Notes: generated by a model from the letters alone, not told the origin. A stretch of DNA of 64,000 nt from Diphasiastrum complanatum (GCA_029204225.1 CM055099.1:39713192-39777191); one strand, 5' to 3'. Counted from the stretch's first letter, positions 50,318 through 62,773 are shown. Made by a program: numbers and translations.

Positions 50318-51070
50318 TTGACGATTGGAAATGACCATGGGAGAAGGAAGACTTTCTTTGGTTATGGGCCCAGCTTTCTATCGAACAGAAAGGATGTCCG
50401 ATGTTGGGGCATAATCCAGGGTAAGTTTAAAGTCCTATCTTTTGGGTCAGCAGAGTTATACATAGGCTCTTCAGCTATGTATGCTCTCGAATACATTTGC
50501 ATCAAAGAACTTCAATTTTTGCAGAACGAAGACAATAAGCAACATTTTTGGAAGCGAAAGTCACAGTTTCAAATATACAAATCCAAAGCTGTTACGGATT
50601 TAGGCGCATTCGACGACGCAGGATTGCTGATCAACATTAATATGGCGCATCCAGAATTCTATATGTGGATTGGGAGCGAAACCTTGCAGAATATTTTGCA
50701 GAGATTCGACATAATCTGCAGGATAGAAGTAAGTCATTAAGATATAAGCAATTTTGTACATATTCATTTTGGCAGTTTGGTACCTTTGCGGCAAAGACAT
50801 TATTTTTCGTTCAGAATCTTTATGTTAAAAGCAATTTTATTAGATTTTCAGCTCAATACTGTGAAGAAATCATTCTACGAAGTGATTCAGATGAAGATAC
50901 AAAGTTGACTTAGGAGTTGTTCGATGGAACATTACTCCTTGTTAAACTAGAAAAATTTGGCAACTTCCCAGTTGGCCGATATACAAAATCCAAAGAAGAT
51001 TTGTTGTTGATCGAAGCTCAACAAAACTTGCAGCTAGTTCAGAAACTATATGAAGAATTGAATAATTCAT
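50318..51070 (+). pseudogene. Gypsy G: second stretch of decayed coding sequence before the 3' LTR
   Basis: Blocks in two frames: 50318-50740 (DNKQHFWKRKSQFQIYKSKA, AVTDLGAFDDAGLLININMA) and 50665-51070 (NLAEYFAEIRHNLQDRSKSL, ILRSDSDEDTKL, stop, KLEKFGNFPVGRYTKSKEDL, LQLVQKLYEELNNS). It may be the C-terminal continuation of the preceding frame or a separate one. No family recognised. Confidence 0.4.
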
Positions 51071-51360
51071 AAATATTATTCATGTCTTTGTCATGCTGAT
51101 GCCTATCTGTGATATTGAAGCTAGATCTTTGCAGTTTGAAGATGTTTTCAAGTTTGATTCCAATTTTCATCAAACAATTTCAAGTCAAAATCAACCTACT
51201 CAACGCAACAACAAGACACATATTCTCTGAAGAAATATCTAAAGGACGAATCATATGAAGAAATATTTTTTTTTGCCTAAACGAAAATCTGTCGAACAAG
51301 AATGTTTCTCGAGTAATCCTCGAAATAAAGATGATATGTTCACGAGGACGTTTCACATTT

Positions 51361-51373
51361 GAGGAAGGGGATA
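51361..51373 (+). other. Polypurine tract of gypsy G
   Basis: GAGGAAGGGGATA immediately precedes the TGTGATGCC start of the 3' LTR. This is where plus-strand DNA synthesis would be primed. Confidence 0.88.
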
Positions 51374-52635
51374 TGTGATGCCACGCAAATGTCAAAAATT
51401 GAATGCCAACATAAACATAGCATGATATACTCGAAAATGAAGATATGAGCTGGTTAAGTATAAACCATGAAGAGGCCTAAGTCATTTTTTGAGAATATAT
51501 CTCCTAGGTACTTGCCTTATAAATTAAGGACTAGACCTTTAATAGGAAAAGACATTGCCTTGAATAATCCTTAACTAGGTTGTCCATACGAAATGACTAG
51601 TTATGAAAAGACATGTTAAACTAGAGTAACTTTAACTCATACTTAAGTATACCTCTTATGGTATAGTTGAACGTATTTTCAGTTTAATTCTTAACTAGAC
51701 CCTTTCACGAGAGCGACACACCTATTGTTTAAGAGGTGTGTTTGTTTGCCCCGTAGAACATATATTGATTTCACACTTCAGTCTCGATCATCGAGAGAGA
51801 AGAGTTTATGCTTATGTAAGAGATTGAAGAAGTGAATAGAGTTTTGTGAGTTATTCTCCCTTATCTCTGTTCTCTGCACTGCTAGGTGTGAGTGATCTTG
51901 AGTCTGCTAACAATCTCTAATGCATTTCATGAATTACTCTCTGCTCAGACAAAGGCTCTAGTGCATTACAGTCGTTTGTTGTGTTTTCGTAAAGCATGCT
52001 CTAAAGAACTATCTTAAAATCATCTTATTCGTCTGTCGCGAATACTTTCTTCTTGACACTCGAATAATGTCTATCTTTGTGCAGTCTAGCATGATCATTG
52101 AATTAAGTTGCATGTATACAAATGAGATGACAGTCCCTGTCTGAAGAATTGAGTCTCTGATCTATTTTCCTGATTGGCATTGACGTAAGTTTCTAACATG
52201 CTCTAAAACTATTCGTGCTCTTTAACCATTAGGTTGGGCTTTAGTTGTTGAGGACTATTGTCTAGGAATGAATAGTTCGCAAACTCGATTAATTAATTGT
52301 CTGCGCAATCGCGAATACATCGAACAATACCCGATTCTCTGTTGACACTTAGTCAGCCAGAGTGTAGTCTGTTGTACTACTCTGATAACATTTCATTTGC
52401 AGAACACGTTTCCTTCAATTCGATAGAGGCCAGATTGTTGTTCTGAATTCATTAACATTACCCATTCCAAATATAAGTAATACTGGTTACTTTTTAATGT
52501 CTGTCGACAACCTGAATAACATTCGAAACCACCTGTCATAATTACACCAAAAACATAACTTTCTAACGCTATCATGTGTGGGAACGATACTTTTCACTAC
52601 AAAATCTATATTAACCTTGTTGGTATAGCATGACA
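51374..52635 (+). repeat. 3' LTR of gypsy G, complete
   Basis: 1262 bp from TGTGATGCC to ATGACA, followed by the TAAAG target-site duplicate. Its last 39 bp plus two bases of the duplication match a segment of the G integrase region (47099-47139) at 39 of 41 positions. The last 500 bp have no counterpart in the 5' LTR. Confidence 0.92.
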
Positions 52636-52640
52636 TAAAG

Positions 52641-53970
52641 GTTTTGCTCAAGTTTATGGACTTGATTATGAGGAGACCTTTGCTCCAGTTGCAAAGATGG
52701 TATCAATTACATAATTTCTCTTGCTTGTTTTTTCAATTGGTAGGTTCTTCAACTAGATGTCTCTAATGCATTTCTAAATGGGTATCTAGAAGAAGAGATT
52801 TATATGGATCAGCCTATTGGGTTCATCCATGACAAATAACAAGTTTGCTTGCTCTTCAAAAGTTTATATGGATTGAAGCAAGCTTCAAGGTCATGGTATT
52901 CTCGACTTAACACCTTTCTTGAGTCACTAGGATTTAATCTTAGTAACTATGATCCTTCCTTATATGTTAAGTTTTTTGATAAAGATATTGTCATTCTTTT
53001 TATTTATGTTGATGATATCATTCTGACAGGAAGTAGTATCAAGTTAGTTGAGGAAACCAAGGTTGCACTTGGAAAAGAGTTCAAGATGCAAGATCTTGGA
53101 AAAATTCACTATATTCTAGGATTAGAGATTGACTTTCTTAAAGATAAAACTTTTGTAGGTCAATCCAAGTATGCTCTTTCAATGTTAAAGAAGTTCCATA
53201 TGTTGAATTGCAAGAGCATAGAAACACCTATGGAGCAAAATGTAAAGGACTCTAACAAAGGTCATGAAATATCCTTCGTGGACATCACACTTTTTAGAAG
53301 TCTTATAGGCTCCTTAATTTGGCTCACAATAACTAGACCTGACATAAGCTTTATTGTTCATAAGTTGAATCAGGCTATGCAAAATCCTACTATCTATCAT
53401 TGGAAAATGGCCAAGAGAGTGCTTAGATATATATCTTCAACTTTTGATTTTGGTTTATTAGTTAAAAGTGAAGATCTTTCTATTATTGGTTATTCTGACT
53501 CGGATTTTGCAAGTGATAGAGCAGATCAAAAATCTACAAGAGTTTATGCTATATATCTTGGAGGAAACTTGATATCTTGGCTTTCCAAAAAGCAAGATAC
53601 TGTATCACTCTCATCATGTGAAGTTGAGTACAAGGCACTCACTACAACAACAAAGGAAGTGCTTTGGATCAACATGTTACTAGTGGAACTAAATATAATC
53701 TTGGAAGAGGATCTACCTATGATCATGTGTGACAACATTTCAGCCCAAGCCCTTGCCAACAACCCGATATTCCATGCAAGGAGCAAGCATACCGAAGTTG
53801 CACATCACTTCGTGAGAGAGAAGCTCATTGGAGGGGAAATCAATTTGGAGCACATCGACACATCATCTTGTATTGCTGATATGCTCAACAAACCTTTGAG
53901 CAAAAGTTCCTTCATCAAGCATAGAGCCAATCTTGGAGTTATACCAAGATCCATGTTCAAATCAATATAG
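52641..53970 (+). pseudogene. Copia A2: remainder of RT and RNase H
   Basis: RT resumes at GFAQVYGLDYEETFAPVAKM, directly in register with KARLCAK before the gypsy insertion. A frame break near 52710 and a TAA at 52837-52839 follow. The 373-residue frame 52849-53970 holds [16 protein letters not shown], the catalytic IYVDDIILTGSS, GKIHYILGLEIDF, TRPDISFIVHKL, and RNase H (GYSDSDFASDRADQKSTR, SSCEVEYKALTTTTKEVLW, MCDNISAQALANNPIFHA) to ADMLNKPLSKSSFIKHRANL. The CEAEY motif reads CEVEY. Confidence 0.93.
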
Positions 53971-53984
53971 ATTATTTTTAGGAG

Positions 53985-54778
53985 TGTTAAAAATGAAAAA
54001 AGAATCCATATTGATTTATTGGCTTGCTACAAATGTTGTTCCATGCAAGTATGTAGCTCATAAATACAAAATGCCAAGTTTGGCCTACATAGAACTCGAG
54101 CTACATGGTTATGTAATATCTAGATTGAAGAATACAACTTGCATATAGTTTGTAGACATAGAATTAGCAAAGTCATGCTTGTAGAAACTCGTGGCAATTC
54201 ACATGCATTAATTGTAAGTGATCCATAGTGACATGCAAGGCATGCACAAAGTGTAATGGACACATGCATGATGATTTCTACTTTGTTAGTTAGAACTAGC
54301 ACACTTGTAAAAAGTTGGTAGAATTTCATGCATGGCAAGTGACAAATGTCACAGACTCTAGATGTCACTTTAGATGTCATTTTGTATTGGATGGATGTGG
54401 TTCTAGCTCGAGATACCTCATCAGACTCCATAAATATGTGTAGCTCTCCTCACAATCAATGATGAAGAACCAAAGTTTTGTAGCTATCTCATGCCATTTT
54501 GGATGTAAACTATTTTGCTTGTTATCTCTCTATCTTTTTCTCTCTAACTCGTGTTGAAGCTAATGCTTATACACTGATATCTTGTACTTTTGCTAATTAT
54601 TGATTCATTGCTATCATATTGAGTTGCTTAGCATGCTAGATTGTGGTTAAGCCATTTCTTCTGAACTAGATCTTGCTAATTAATCTAGAATCAGGTTACT
54701 GTGCTAATCACAAAGCTTAATTTGATCCATCATACTTGTGGACATTCCCCACATGTGTGAAATCTAGAAATTTTGTCA
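53985..54778 (+). repeat. 3' LTR of copia A2
   Basis: TGTTAAAAATG start after TTTTTAGGAG; end CTAGAAATTTTGTCA. It aligns throughout with the reverse-strand A1 LTR (24921-25711), roughly 85% by eye in the first 200 bp. It contains CATAAATATGTG as a possible TATA region near 54430. Confidence 0.88.
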
Positions 54779-54945
54779 ATGAACCTTAGTGTGTGATCAA
54801 AACATGGAATGGTGCCTAGATTGTGACAATAAATCTTCTTTTTGCTTTTCTTTTTCTCTTCTCGTTCTTCTTTTGGTTATCTAGGCATCAATGGCTCTAG
54901 ATCTTCTCCTCTTGAGGTTGATCTTCTCAAGGGAGGTATATAATA
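54779..54945 (-). repeat. Relic of the Athila-like LTR seen at 19.4 kb
   Basis: On the reverse strand CCTCCCTTGAGAAGATCAAC, then GAAGATCTAGAGCCA, and CAATCTAGGCACCATTCCA follow the same order as 19436-19585 on the forward strand. It abuts the A2 LTR end directly. Confidence 0.7.
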
Positions 54946-55479
<534 letters not shown>

Positions 55480-55496
55480 TCTCTCATCCATGAATC

Positions 55497-56045
55497 TTGA
55501 CAAACAATGTTTGTCAAGTCCTGTGCTTAAGCTCTAGGCTTTATACTAACCCATTGAAATATAATTCCTAAGCCATAAAAGAGTTTTGTCGTCTTTAATT
55601 TTGACAAACGTTGTTCGTCAAGAATTATGTTTGAACTCAAAAGTGTACGATTTGCTAAGAAAAGGCTCTCATATATGTCCAAGCCAGTTGTGTAGTTTTA
55701 ACTTTCAGAGAAAACATATTTAACTTCCGATAAACTGAGAGAGATATTTGGTCTATCTCTAAATCATAATTGTTAACAAACAATGTTTGTCAAGACCTAT
55801 GCTTTAGTTGTAGATGTTCTAGTAGCCAATTAGAAGTGTATTTGCTAGATTGCAAAGCAGTTTATCATCATTACATCAAACTAAAATTTGTTGTCAAGAA
55901 AATTTGCTGAAAATGTTTTTTAGTATTTCTTTCATTTATGTTTTGACGAACAGTGTTCGTCAAGATCTGTGCATAGTCTTTAGGTAATTTAAAAATACAC
56001 CTGAAGGAGTTTTGTTGTCACAAGTTTGGCAACAATGCTCATCAA
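55497..56045. repeat. Dispersed family of 21-bp dyad-symmetric repeats
   Basis: Copies at 55497-55517, 55601-55621, 55773-55793 and 55943-55963, plus a decayed one at 56026-56045. The first has arms TTGACAAACA and TGTTTGTCAA around one base; the fourth has TTGACGAACA and TGTTCGTCAA, again perfect. The right flank CAAGnCCTrTGCnTwA is also shared, so the unit is at least 33 bp. Spacings are 104, 172, 170 and 83 bp. Confidence 0.88.
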
Positions 56046-57724
56046 TAACTATGCCAATATACACCTACTCTACCTATGTGAAGTGTATGGAATTGATTTG
56101 AGAAACTTTTGTCGTATTCCTACTTGTGGTTAATAGAGATGATGAACATGACATTTCCAACACACTACTAAATATGCTGATAAATACACTTCACGATTGA
56201 TTTGAATTTTTATTCTAAGGTCCGAATACAATGTGTCTTGCTTTCATTAATCATGGACTATTAATAGACAAGCACAATCACCCTCACTCGGAAAAAAAAG
56301 CAGGCTATCACAAGAAATCCACGCGAACATACCTAAACCCTCACCAACGATTACAAGGCTCTAGAATATACCATTAAAAGGAAAAACCTCCTCCTTGTGG
56401 ACAACTTCCATGCATCTCCTATGATTCTTGAAATGCTCATATGAAAATTTGTCGAAGTTTATTCAATAGGTATATATATCAAGCTAACTCTGGTTGTCTT
56501 CTATGGCCACGTAATTAATCAACCTTAACTATAATTTCAATAAAGCCATAACCACATTATCGCAACAATTTTATGAGTAATCTTACTTTATTCCATTTTC
56601 TAGCTACCAACAAGACAAACTATCATCATACACTAACACTGTTATGTCATTTTCTGCTGAATAAGGAATTATGGTTCCGCACTGCGTGCATTAGTGTTAC
56701 TATGGAAAGTCTGAATTTTTTGCATGAAAACTAAAAAAGATCCCACAAACGATATCTTGGTTAATTCTTAATCCAATCAATCATTGTAACGTGTAGCCTA
56801 GGGTGCTTTTATGTTGATGTCTGTAACGTTGTACCAGCTTGAGTTGAGAAAGGTCAGAGTTCAAGCGAGTTCATTATCTCAGCAAGGTTTTGGAGACAAG
56901 CGAAAATGTCAAGTATACCTAGTCAGGGTCGTATGCAAGAGCACATGTTATTGGCTGTGGTTGGTTGGAGATTTCCATGACATATATGAGGTATAATCAA
57001 TTTAATGATAGAAGTACTACCATGCAATGTTGACGTTAGCTTTGGTTTACGATAATTAATAGCCAGAATTTTATTTCTATTCATCAAAGATAAACAAAAT
57101 ATACTTGTAAAACAAAATTTTATTTCCGTGGTTTGTGGTGTTCTAATGGACTCTCTTGAAAATTAGTATGAAATTTTGGCTAAAAATATGTAGACACAAA
57201 ATCTAATCAATAGTGGTTGGAGCCTATTTTGCCTACGTTTGTTCCCAATTATTGCAATACTATGAAACACCAAACTTCTTCGTCTCACTCAATGCTTGGC
57301 CTATTCAAATATTTTGGTTAATGCAATTCAAATAATAGCATGCAAATTGGATTTCCAGCAACAACAAAATTTCAACAACAATTGCAAATCTTCTGACATA
57401 CCGAACTACGTCTTGCTTGAAATCTAGTGAGAACTGATCATGTAGCTATCAAACAGTAATGTTGTGTCTTTTGCTTGAAATCCACTTCAAATCAGCTTCT
57501 TCAACCTCCTGCTTGGAATCAAGTCATAAGAAATAAGATGTGGTGAGCACTCCTCTAAGATACGATTCATCTGAGGTGTACACACAATAAAGCCCTTAAA
57601 AAACATCTGTGACAAGGATATACACAATTAAGAATACCCGTGACAGCAATCAGAACTATAGAAAAATGCTCCAAGACTGTATTAGATATTGTGGCAGCCA
57701 GCAGCAGTGAGGAAAATAGGAGGC
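56046..57724. other. Unassigned AT-rich DNA
   Basis: No supported gene, LTR terminus or PBS. The short forward frame 56811-56996 shows no domain. Confidence 0.45.
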
Positions 57725-57845
57725 GTTCTTCCTGTGTCAATCACCAGCAAGCAGCAAGTTCCTCTTGTGACAACCACCAGAGAGCAGCAACCATAAACAA
57801 AGTTTTTGTTCTTCCTGTGGCAACCACCTGTGAACAGCAACCAGT
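57725..57845 (+). repeat. Three imperfect copies of a 35-50-bp unit
   Basis: The core GTTCTTCCTGTGGCAACCACC followed by AGAGCAGCAACC-like text repeats three times with variation. It lies in a Ser/Gln-rich open frame (57640-57912) that I consider a product of the repeat. Confidence 0.65.
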
Positions 57846-57939
57846 AAATAGCCTCCCTTGGCAGAAAGGGAGATCAGCCAATGATGCCCAGTCAGCCCAC
57901 GTTCAAAAATGATGCCTAGCCAACACAAAAACATACAGC

Positions 57940-58300
57940 GAAGTGCGTGGGGAAGAAGGTGGGCGGGGGAGGAAGGGGGGTGCGTGGCTCAGATGGCGGT
58001 GGCATTAACTACCATCTACACCCCCCACTTGTTTTTTCCCTTATTTAGGGAGAGAGAATGGGAAGTGGGTGCGTGGGCATGGGCATTTCACATTTTTCTT
58101 ATTCTTTAGAAAGGGCACCCAATTCAGAATTATATGGGGGAGGGAAGGGCTGGCTCTGAGGCCCTTCCACCTGGGAAGGTGATGCGCCCGAGGGCGGAGG
58201 CCCGAAGCCGCAACATCCTTCCCCGGGCAGAAGGGCCGAAGAGCCTGCCCTTTCGCCGCGTGAATTCATTTTTCACATTTTTTTTCTTTTTTTTTTTAGA
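57940..58300. other. GC-rich island ending in a poly-T tract
   Basis: G-runs (GGCGGGGGAGGAAGGGGGG) and C-runs are followed by a block at 58136-58260 with GAGGCCCTTCCACC, GGCCCGAAGCCGC and CGGGCAGAAGGGCCGAAG, then T-rich sequence to 58300. The composition and the GGCCCGAAGCC word resemble the GC-rich block at 62.8 kb, which borders a poly-A tract. No coding signal. Confidence 0.5.
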
Positions 58301-58389
58301 TAAAGTTTTTTACATGCACCTTCCAGAATCACCAGAATCTACCGTTGTGGAAGATGTGGCAGCAACAACAATAGGAACAAAAACTGAAG

Positions 58390-59639
58390 GTGCAGTGCCA
58401 ATTTGGCATTGAGGTCTTGCCGATAATTCTTCCTCTTCGAGGAGGTCTTCTCTTTCATATCCTTCAGGCACAGTTTCAGCATCGAATTGCTTTGGTGATT
58501 TGATTGCATGGATGATTCTGATTATGTCTGGTGCCTGATCCGCTACATTTTTTGATGATCTGTTTGAAAAAATGAGTCAAAAGTCATAGAACTATCGTGG
58601 AATTGTCCGAAACCTTTTCCAAGAGATTGGGGTTCAAAGGGTCTTGGACTTGGGGGCATCACAAAAACTTCTTCTGCCCCCAGAGGATCAAAATCATCGA
58701 ACATATCCATGAATGCTTGTGTGTTTGAGGAGGTTGCTTGAGTATGTGGGGGAGAGACGACTTGGGCTGCTATGATTAAAATTGTGGATCCAACGGTCAT
58801 AGACTGACCTTGTGAGGAAGCAGAGGCTAGGGAAATATCAGTGGATTGAGGTATGGGAAGTGCGGAACGAGTGATAGCAAGGGGTGGTAGCGCAACTGAC
58901 TATGGTTGCCTAATGCGACGACGTGACACGAGAGGCGAGTCAAGAATGACGACTTTGCTGCGTACCCGTCAATGACTAGATGCCTGTCTAGCAGATTCGG
59001 CAGGTTCAACATCTTCGTAGATGGACATGACTGACTCTGGCACAAACCCATAGATCTTATTAACCAGGTAAAAAATAGAAATGGTTGACAAAAGAAAACT
59101 GACAACAAATTGTTGCTTGGTGTTAGCCTTGATGGCTCTCTTTAGTTCACCAAAAACTGTTTTAAACCAGTTGTATGACTCCAAAGGTTTCTTATCGAAT
59201 TTGCAATTTGACTTAACTATGTGGTGAAGGATCTGTGAAGAAATGCACTCCTTCATGAGGTTGCCAACCATCAAGAAGTTATTCTCGGAAGCTGTGCAGC
59301 CACATGGATGGTGGGATCTCGGATGGACTCTAGGAGATAGCCATCATTAGTCTAGTTCAGCTCAATGGTCATGTCAATGAAGGGTTTAATGACATTTTTG
59401 GCATGCTTATGGTTGGGTGAGGATTGAGTGTTGGATGATATACCTATGGCTTCAAGGGTGGCTTCCGTAACTTGCACCTTGTGGGTAGCCCCCTGGTAGG
59501 TAATATAGAACTTAGATTTTTCCTCAAACCAAGTGTTAAAGGCCATTGTTATGAACTCCATATTGATTTTTTCAAAAAAGGCACGCTCGTGAATCCCCAT
59601 TGCGGTGTTAGCAAGGTTCATCCATTGTGTAAAGACCAC
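58390..59639 (-). pseudogene. Unrecognised degenerate coding relic, intronless
   Basis: Three reverse-strand blocks in order: 59639-59352 (WMNLANTAMGIHERAFFEKI, ITYQGATHKVQVTEATLEAI), 59274-58969 (MMVGNLMKECISSQILHHIV, NWFKTVFGELKRAIKANTKQ, FLLSTISIFYLVNKIYGFVP) and 58800-58543, a Pro/Ser-rich low-complexity region (FDDFDPLGAEEVFVMPPSPR). Stops and shifts separate them. The arrangement, a fold-like N-terminal domain followed by a disordered tail, and the pattern GY..xxIRDxT near 59330 recall the extra frame of gypsy G, but this is only a visual similarity. Family unknown. Confidence 0.45.
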
Positions 59640-62498
59640 TAGGGAAGATGCCTAAGATGAGGATAGGAAAACACAAGAGAGACTATGGAGCAAAACCACC
59701 CAACCAATTCTAAATCCCTCTTGGAGAATCCTCCTAGATCTAGCCCCCAAGCCATGCCATGTGAGCAAGAGGAGAACAGCTCAACTGGTAACCTAGACCA
59801 AAGTTGTCAACAGGATAATCACTACCTCAATATATAGAGAGTAGGATCATGTGCATGACCACATGCAATCCCCATGCAGGTCAACTATAAATAGATCACA
59901 ACTCTTCATGCATTCCTTCTCCCTATATCTGTCACACATATATGCACTACTCCATATGTCTCAAGTAGAGTGTCTGAGTCCTCTCAAGGTCATCAGTCAT
60001 CAACAGACCTCAATGTGGAATAAAATCTAGGCGTGACCAATAATCTCGAACACAGGAGGGCCGGTCTACCATATTAGGACTATTTCATATCCTTTGTTGA
60101 ATATGGCCGTAACATTCTTTCTCCCTTACATAGGTTCTGTCGTCAGAACGGAAAAAAAAAAAAAAAAAACATGAAACTATTCCTTAAGCTTTCAAGTCTT
60201 TCCCATGATTCATTATCTTTCCATCTGAATAAGTACTCAGAGATGCAACAACAAATCCCAAGGATACATTAAGCTATAATTCCTCCAAACACTGGGTGAT
60301 TTTTACTTTATTTCAAAAATCAAATCCAAAAGCTAAAGAAATTCCATTCCAATTTATTGCAAAAAATAATGCTTCTTGGTACTATTCTAGAATACCACAA
60401 TTCAGTCATCTAAAATATCTAGGAGATCAGTCTCAGACAATCATAATGCAAACCAGAGTACTGTAGTTACTCTAATGAGTTAATAGCCCCATTTCTAGCA
60501 CCATTACCAGAAATCAGCAACTATTTATATCTTAATAGATTTATTTGTCTCCTATAAATATGGAGATATAGATTGAACTTTGTACACAAGCACTTATAGA
60601 CTACAATCTATAAAGAAAGCAATTCCTCATAAGTAAACAATTACTTAATGAAAATGCCTATGAGATGTACCTAATCTCAAATATGCATTGGAGTAAAAAA
60701 ATTTAGAGTTCAAATAACATATCTAAATCCTTGACTCTCCCAATTGATCAAGAATCACTCATTATCTTAAGAATCCTCACATTCTCATATAATCTTCTAA
60801 TGACCTTTAAGTATCCATTTATGATCCGTCAATCATAAACATTTAGAATCTTATGATTCGTCAATCATAATTACAAGATTCCAACACCATGCTTGGTCAT
60901 TAAAATATACTGGAGTATATGTACACCATACCACACAGGAAATATAAGAATCATTCTGAAATCTTCTCTACAAGGAAAATATCTGGATTCCAAAAATATT
61001 CTTCCAATCCGATTCTTAACCATATTATCAGTTCCAAACTCCCATATTTGTTCCTAATGGATCACAATAATCCATTAACAAAATTATGATTTAACAAGAA
61101 TCTACACATGGTTTTACCGTCAAATAAAACAATCCATCTGGTTGGTACTATAATTTTCGAATTCCTACCATCTGAGAGTTCCAACTCTTAGGAATAAGGC
61201 TCTTTACAGTACAAATGTGAACCAAGTGTCATTCTCGTTCCATGTCACAATTTTCAATAACAAATATGATCAACTCGGTCCTATAGATATTCAAAATAAA
61301 TTCAACTTAATGAATTCAATAAACCGGTGCTATGCAATTATCTTACAGGAATATTAACCAATTCAAACTATATAATACAATCACATTTACCTACTCTGGT
61401 GTCTCATTTTCTTCCTCCCTTAGATTTTACGGTCACCCAAAAAATTTCATTAGAGAGCCCCTGAAACCTCCTTTGACACAAGTAAATGCTAGGTTGCTAT
61501 CCTTTTGACTACACTAGCTGAAGTATTACTTCGTTAAAGTTGCCTAAACTTAATGGAAAATCCATAAAATTTGGATTCGGGTACTCATTTACGATATTCG
61601 ATACACTTATTTCATCGAATATGGAGCTACATTCCAATTTATGACCTTTATTCCATTTATTCACTTTAACAAGTATTTCAAAAGCCGTAGTTTGCCCAAT
61701 CCTAAAGATCAAAATCATTTAGGAGAAGCCTATCGGTGCCACACCGAAGTCAAAAAGGAAAAAAAAGAAAAAAACACCATTAATTTACTGGGAAGATCTA
61801 TACTCCAGAGTTAAGTGGTTAACTAGCATAGTACCAAGGAATCAAATCCCTTTACTGGGTACATGCCTGAGAACCGTACCACTACCATGGTTTTGTCAAG
61901 ATCGGTTTAGAAAAAATTAGACCAATTATTACGGCTTGGTACAAAAACAATGGTACCAAAGTTCCAAAAAACTAGGTTTTTTAAGGTAACACACCAAAGT
62001 TGATTACCCAAAAGCCTAATGTTAAGTTGATAAGGCCTATACATGCATATTAACCATGGAAAAGAAAAACCAAATCCCTCCTTCCATAATTCGGGAACCA
62101 ACATCTAAAACCAAGGTTATAGCACTGACAACCGAGCACCAAGAAACATAATTCCTCTAACAGGATGCTAGTAACTTAAATTCATCGAGTCGATTTCAAA
62201 TTCAATTTTTTGAACCAACTTTGAAGTTACTACAAAATGTCAGTTCTTCAAAAAACCTCGATCAACCGGCATGCAACCAGCATTGATACAAATAGTCCCA
62301 TAATTTCACAAATTGCTGACCATTCATGCACCGATTCAACTTAAGAGGCAAACCCATGCATAATGAAAAAACCTAGACCCCACAAAGGCCTCTCATTTTA
62401 CATAACGTAATGCCTTGTGCTCAGGTGTCTTTTGTATTTTGGGACCACCTCTAGGAGCATAATGTCCATCCAATTTCTCTCTCCTAGGAATCTGTCAT
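59640..62498. other. Unassigned AT-rich DNA with one TATA-like element
   Basis: No supported gene. TATAAATAG at 59886-59894 and a downstream TGTCGTCAGAACGG with a run of A (about 60150-60169) could be part of an LTR, but no pair, PBS or coding region was found. Short reverse-strand frames (61509-61718, 61907-62104) have no motif. Confidence 0.45.
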
Positions 62499-62588
62499 TC
62501 TCTCTCCTCTCTCCAGTGGAATGCACGTTCTCTCTCCTCTCTCTGGTGGAATGCACGTTCTCTCTCCTCTCTCCGGTGGAATGTGCAT
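62499..62588. repeat. Three tandem 30-bp units
   Basis: 62499-62528, 62529-62558 and 62559-62588, each of the form TCTCTCTCCTCTCTC followed by NGTGGAATGCACGT, with two to four differences between units. Confidence 0.92.
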
Positions 62589-62709
62589 GTGCTATGTGGC
62601 AGCCCGTCATTGGCTGTCCACATCCACCTTCCACCACAAACGTAAAAAAATTTGAGAGAAAAAAAACGGCAAAAATCGAAAAAAAAAAAAAAAATTGGTC
62701 CACGCGTAC

Positions 62710-62734
62710 GGCCGTACCGTACGGCCAAAAAACG

Positions 62735-62773
<39 letters not shown>
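62710..62773. repeat. CpG-rich palindrome followed by a 39-bp poly-A tract
   Basis: GGCCGTAC, one base, GTACGGCC (62710-62726) forms a perfect dyad; 62735-62773 is uninterrupted A. A second A run lies at 62679-62694. Confidence 0.92.

Larger units (their letters stand above)
41948..52635 (+). mobile_element. Ty3/gypsy element G, 10,688 bp, inserted in copia A2 RT
   Basis: Starts TGTGATGCC and ends ATGACA. It is flanked by the 5-bp direct repeat TAAAG (41943-41947 and 52636-52640), and the copia RT resumes in register on the far side, so the insertion is proven by sequence. Contents in order: truncated 5' LTR, gag (+), inverted block with RH, RT, PR (-), integrase with core deletion (+), extra open frames (+), purine tract, 3' LTR. 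The lack of a chromodomain and the length suggest a non-chromovirus lineage. Not autonomous. Confidence 0.93.

Noticed and set aside
55497-56045. Regularly spaced short palindromic repeats, considered as a CRISPR array
   Set aside because: The DNA is a plant nuclear sequence, spacing varies from 83 to 172 bp, repeats are diverged and no cas genes exist.
57640-57912. Ser/Gln-rich 90-residue forward frame
   Set aside because: Explained by the three-copy nucleotide repeat; no start context or domain.
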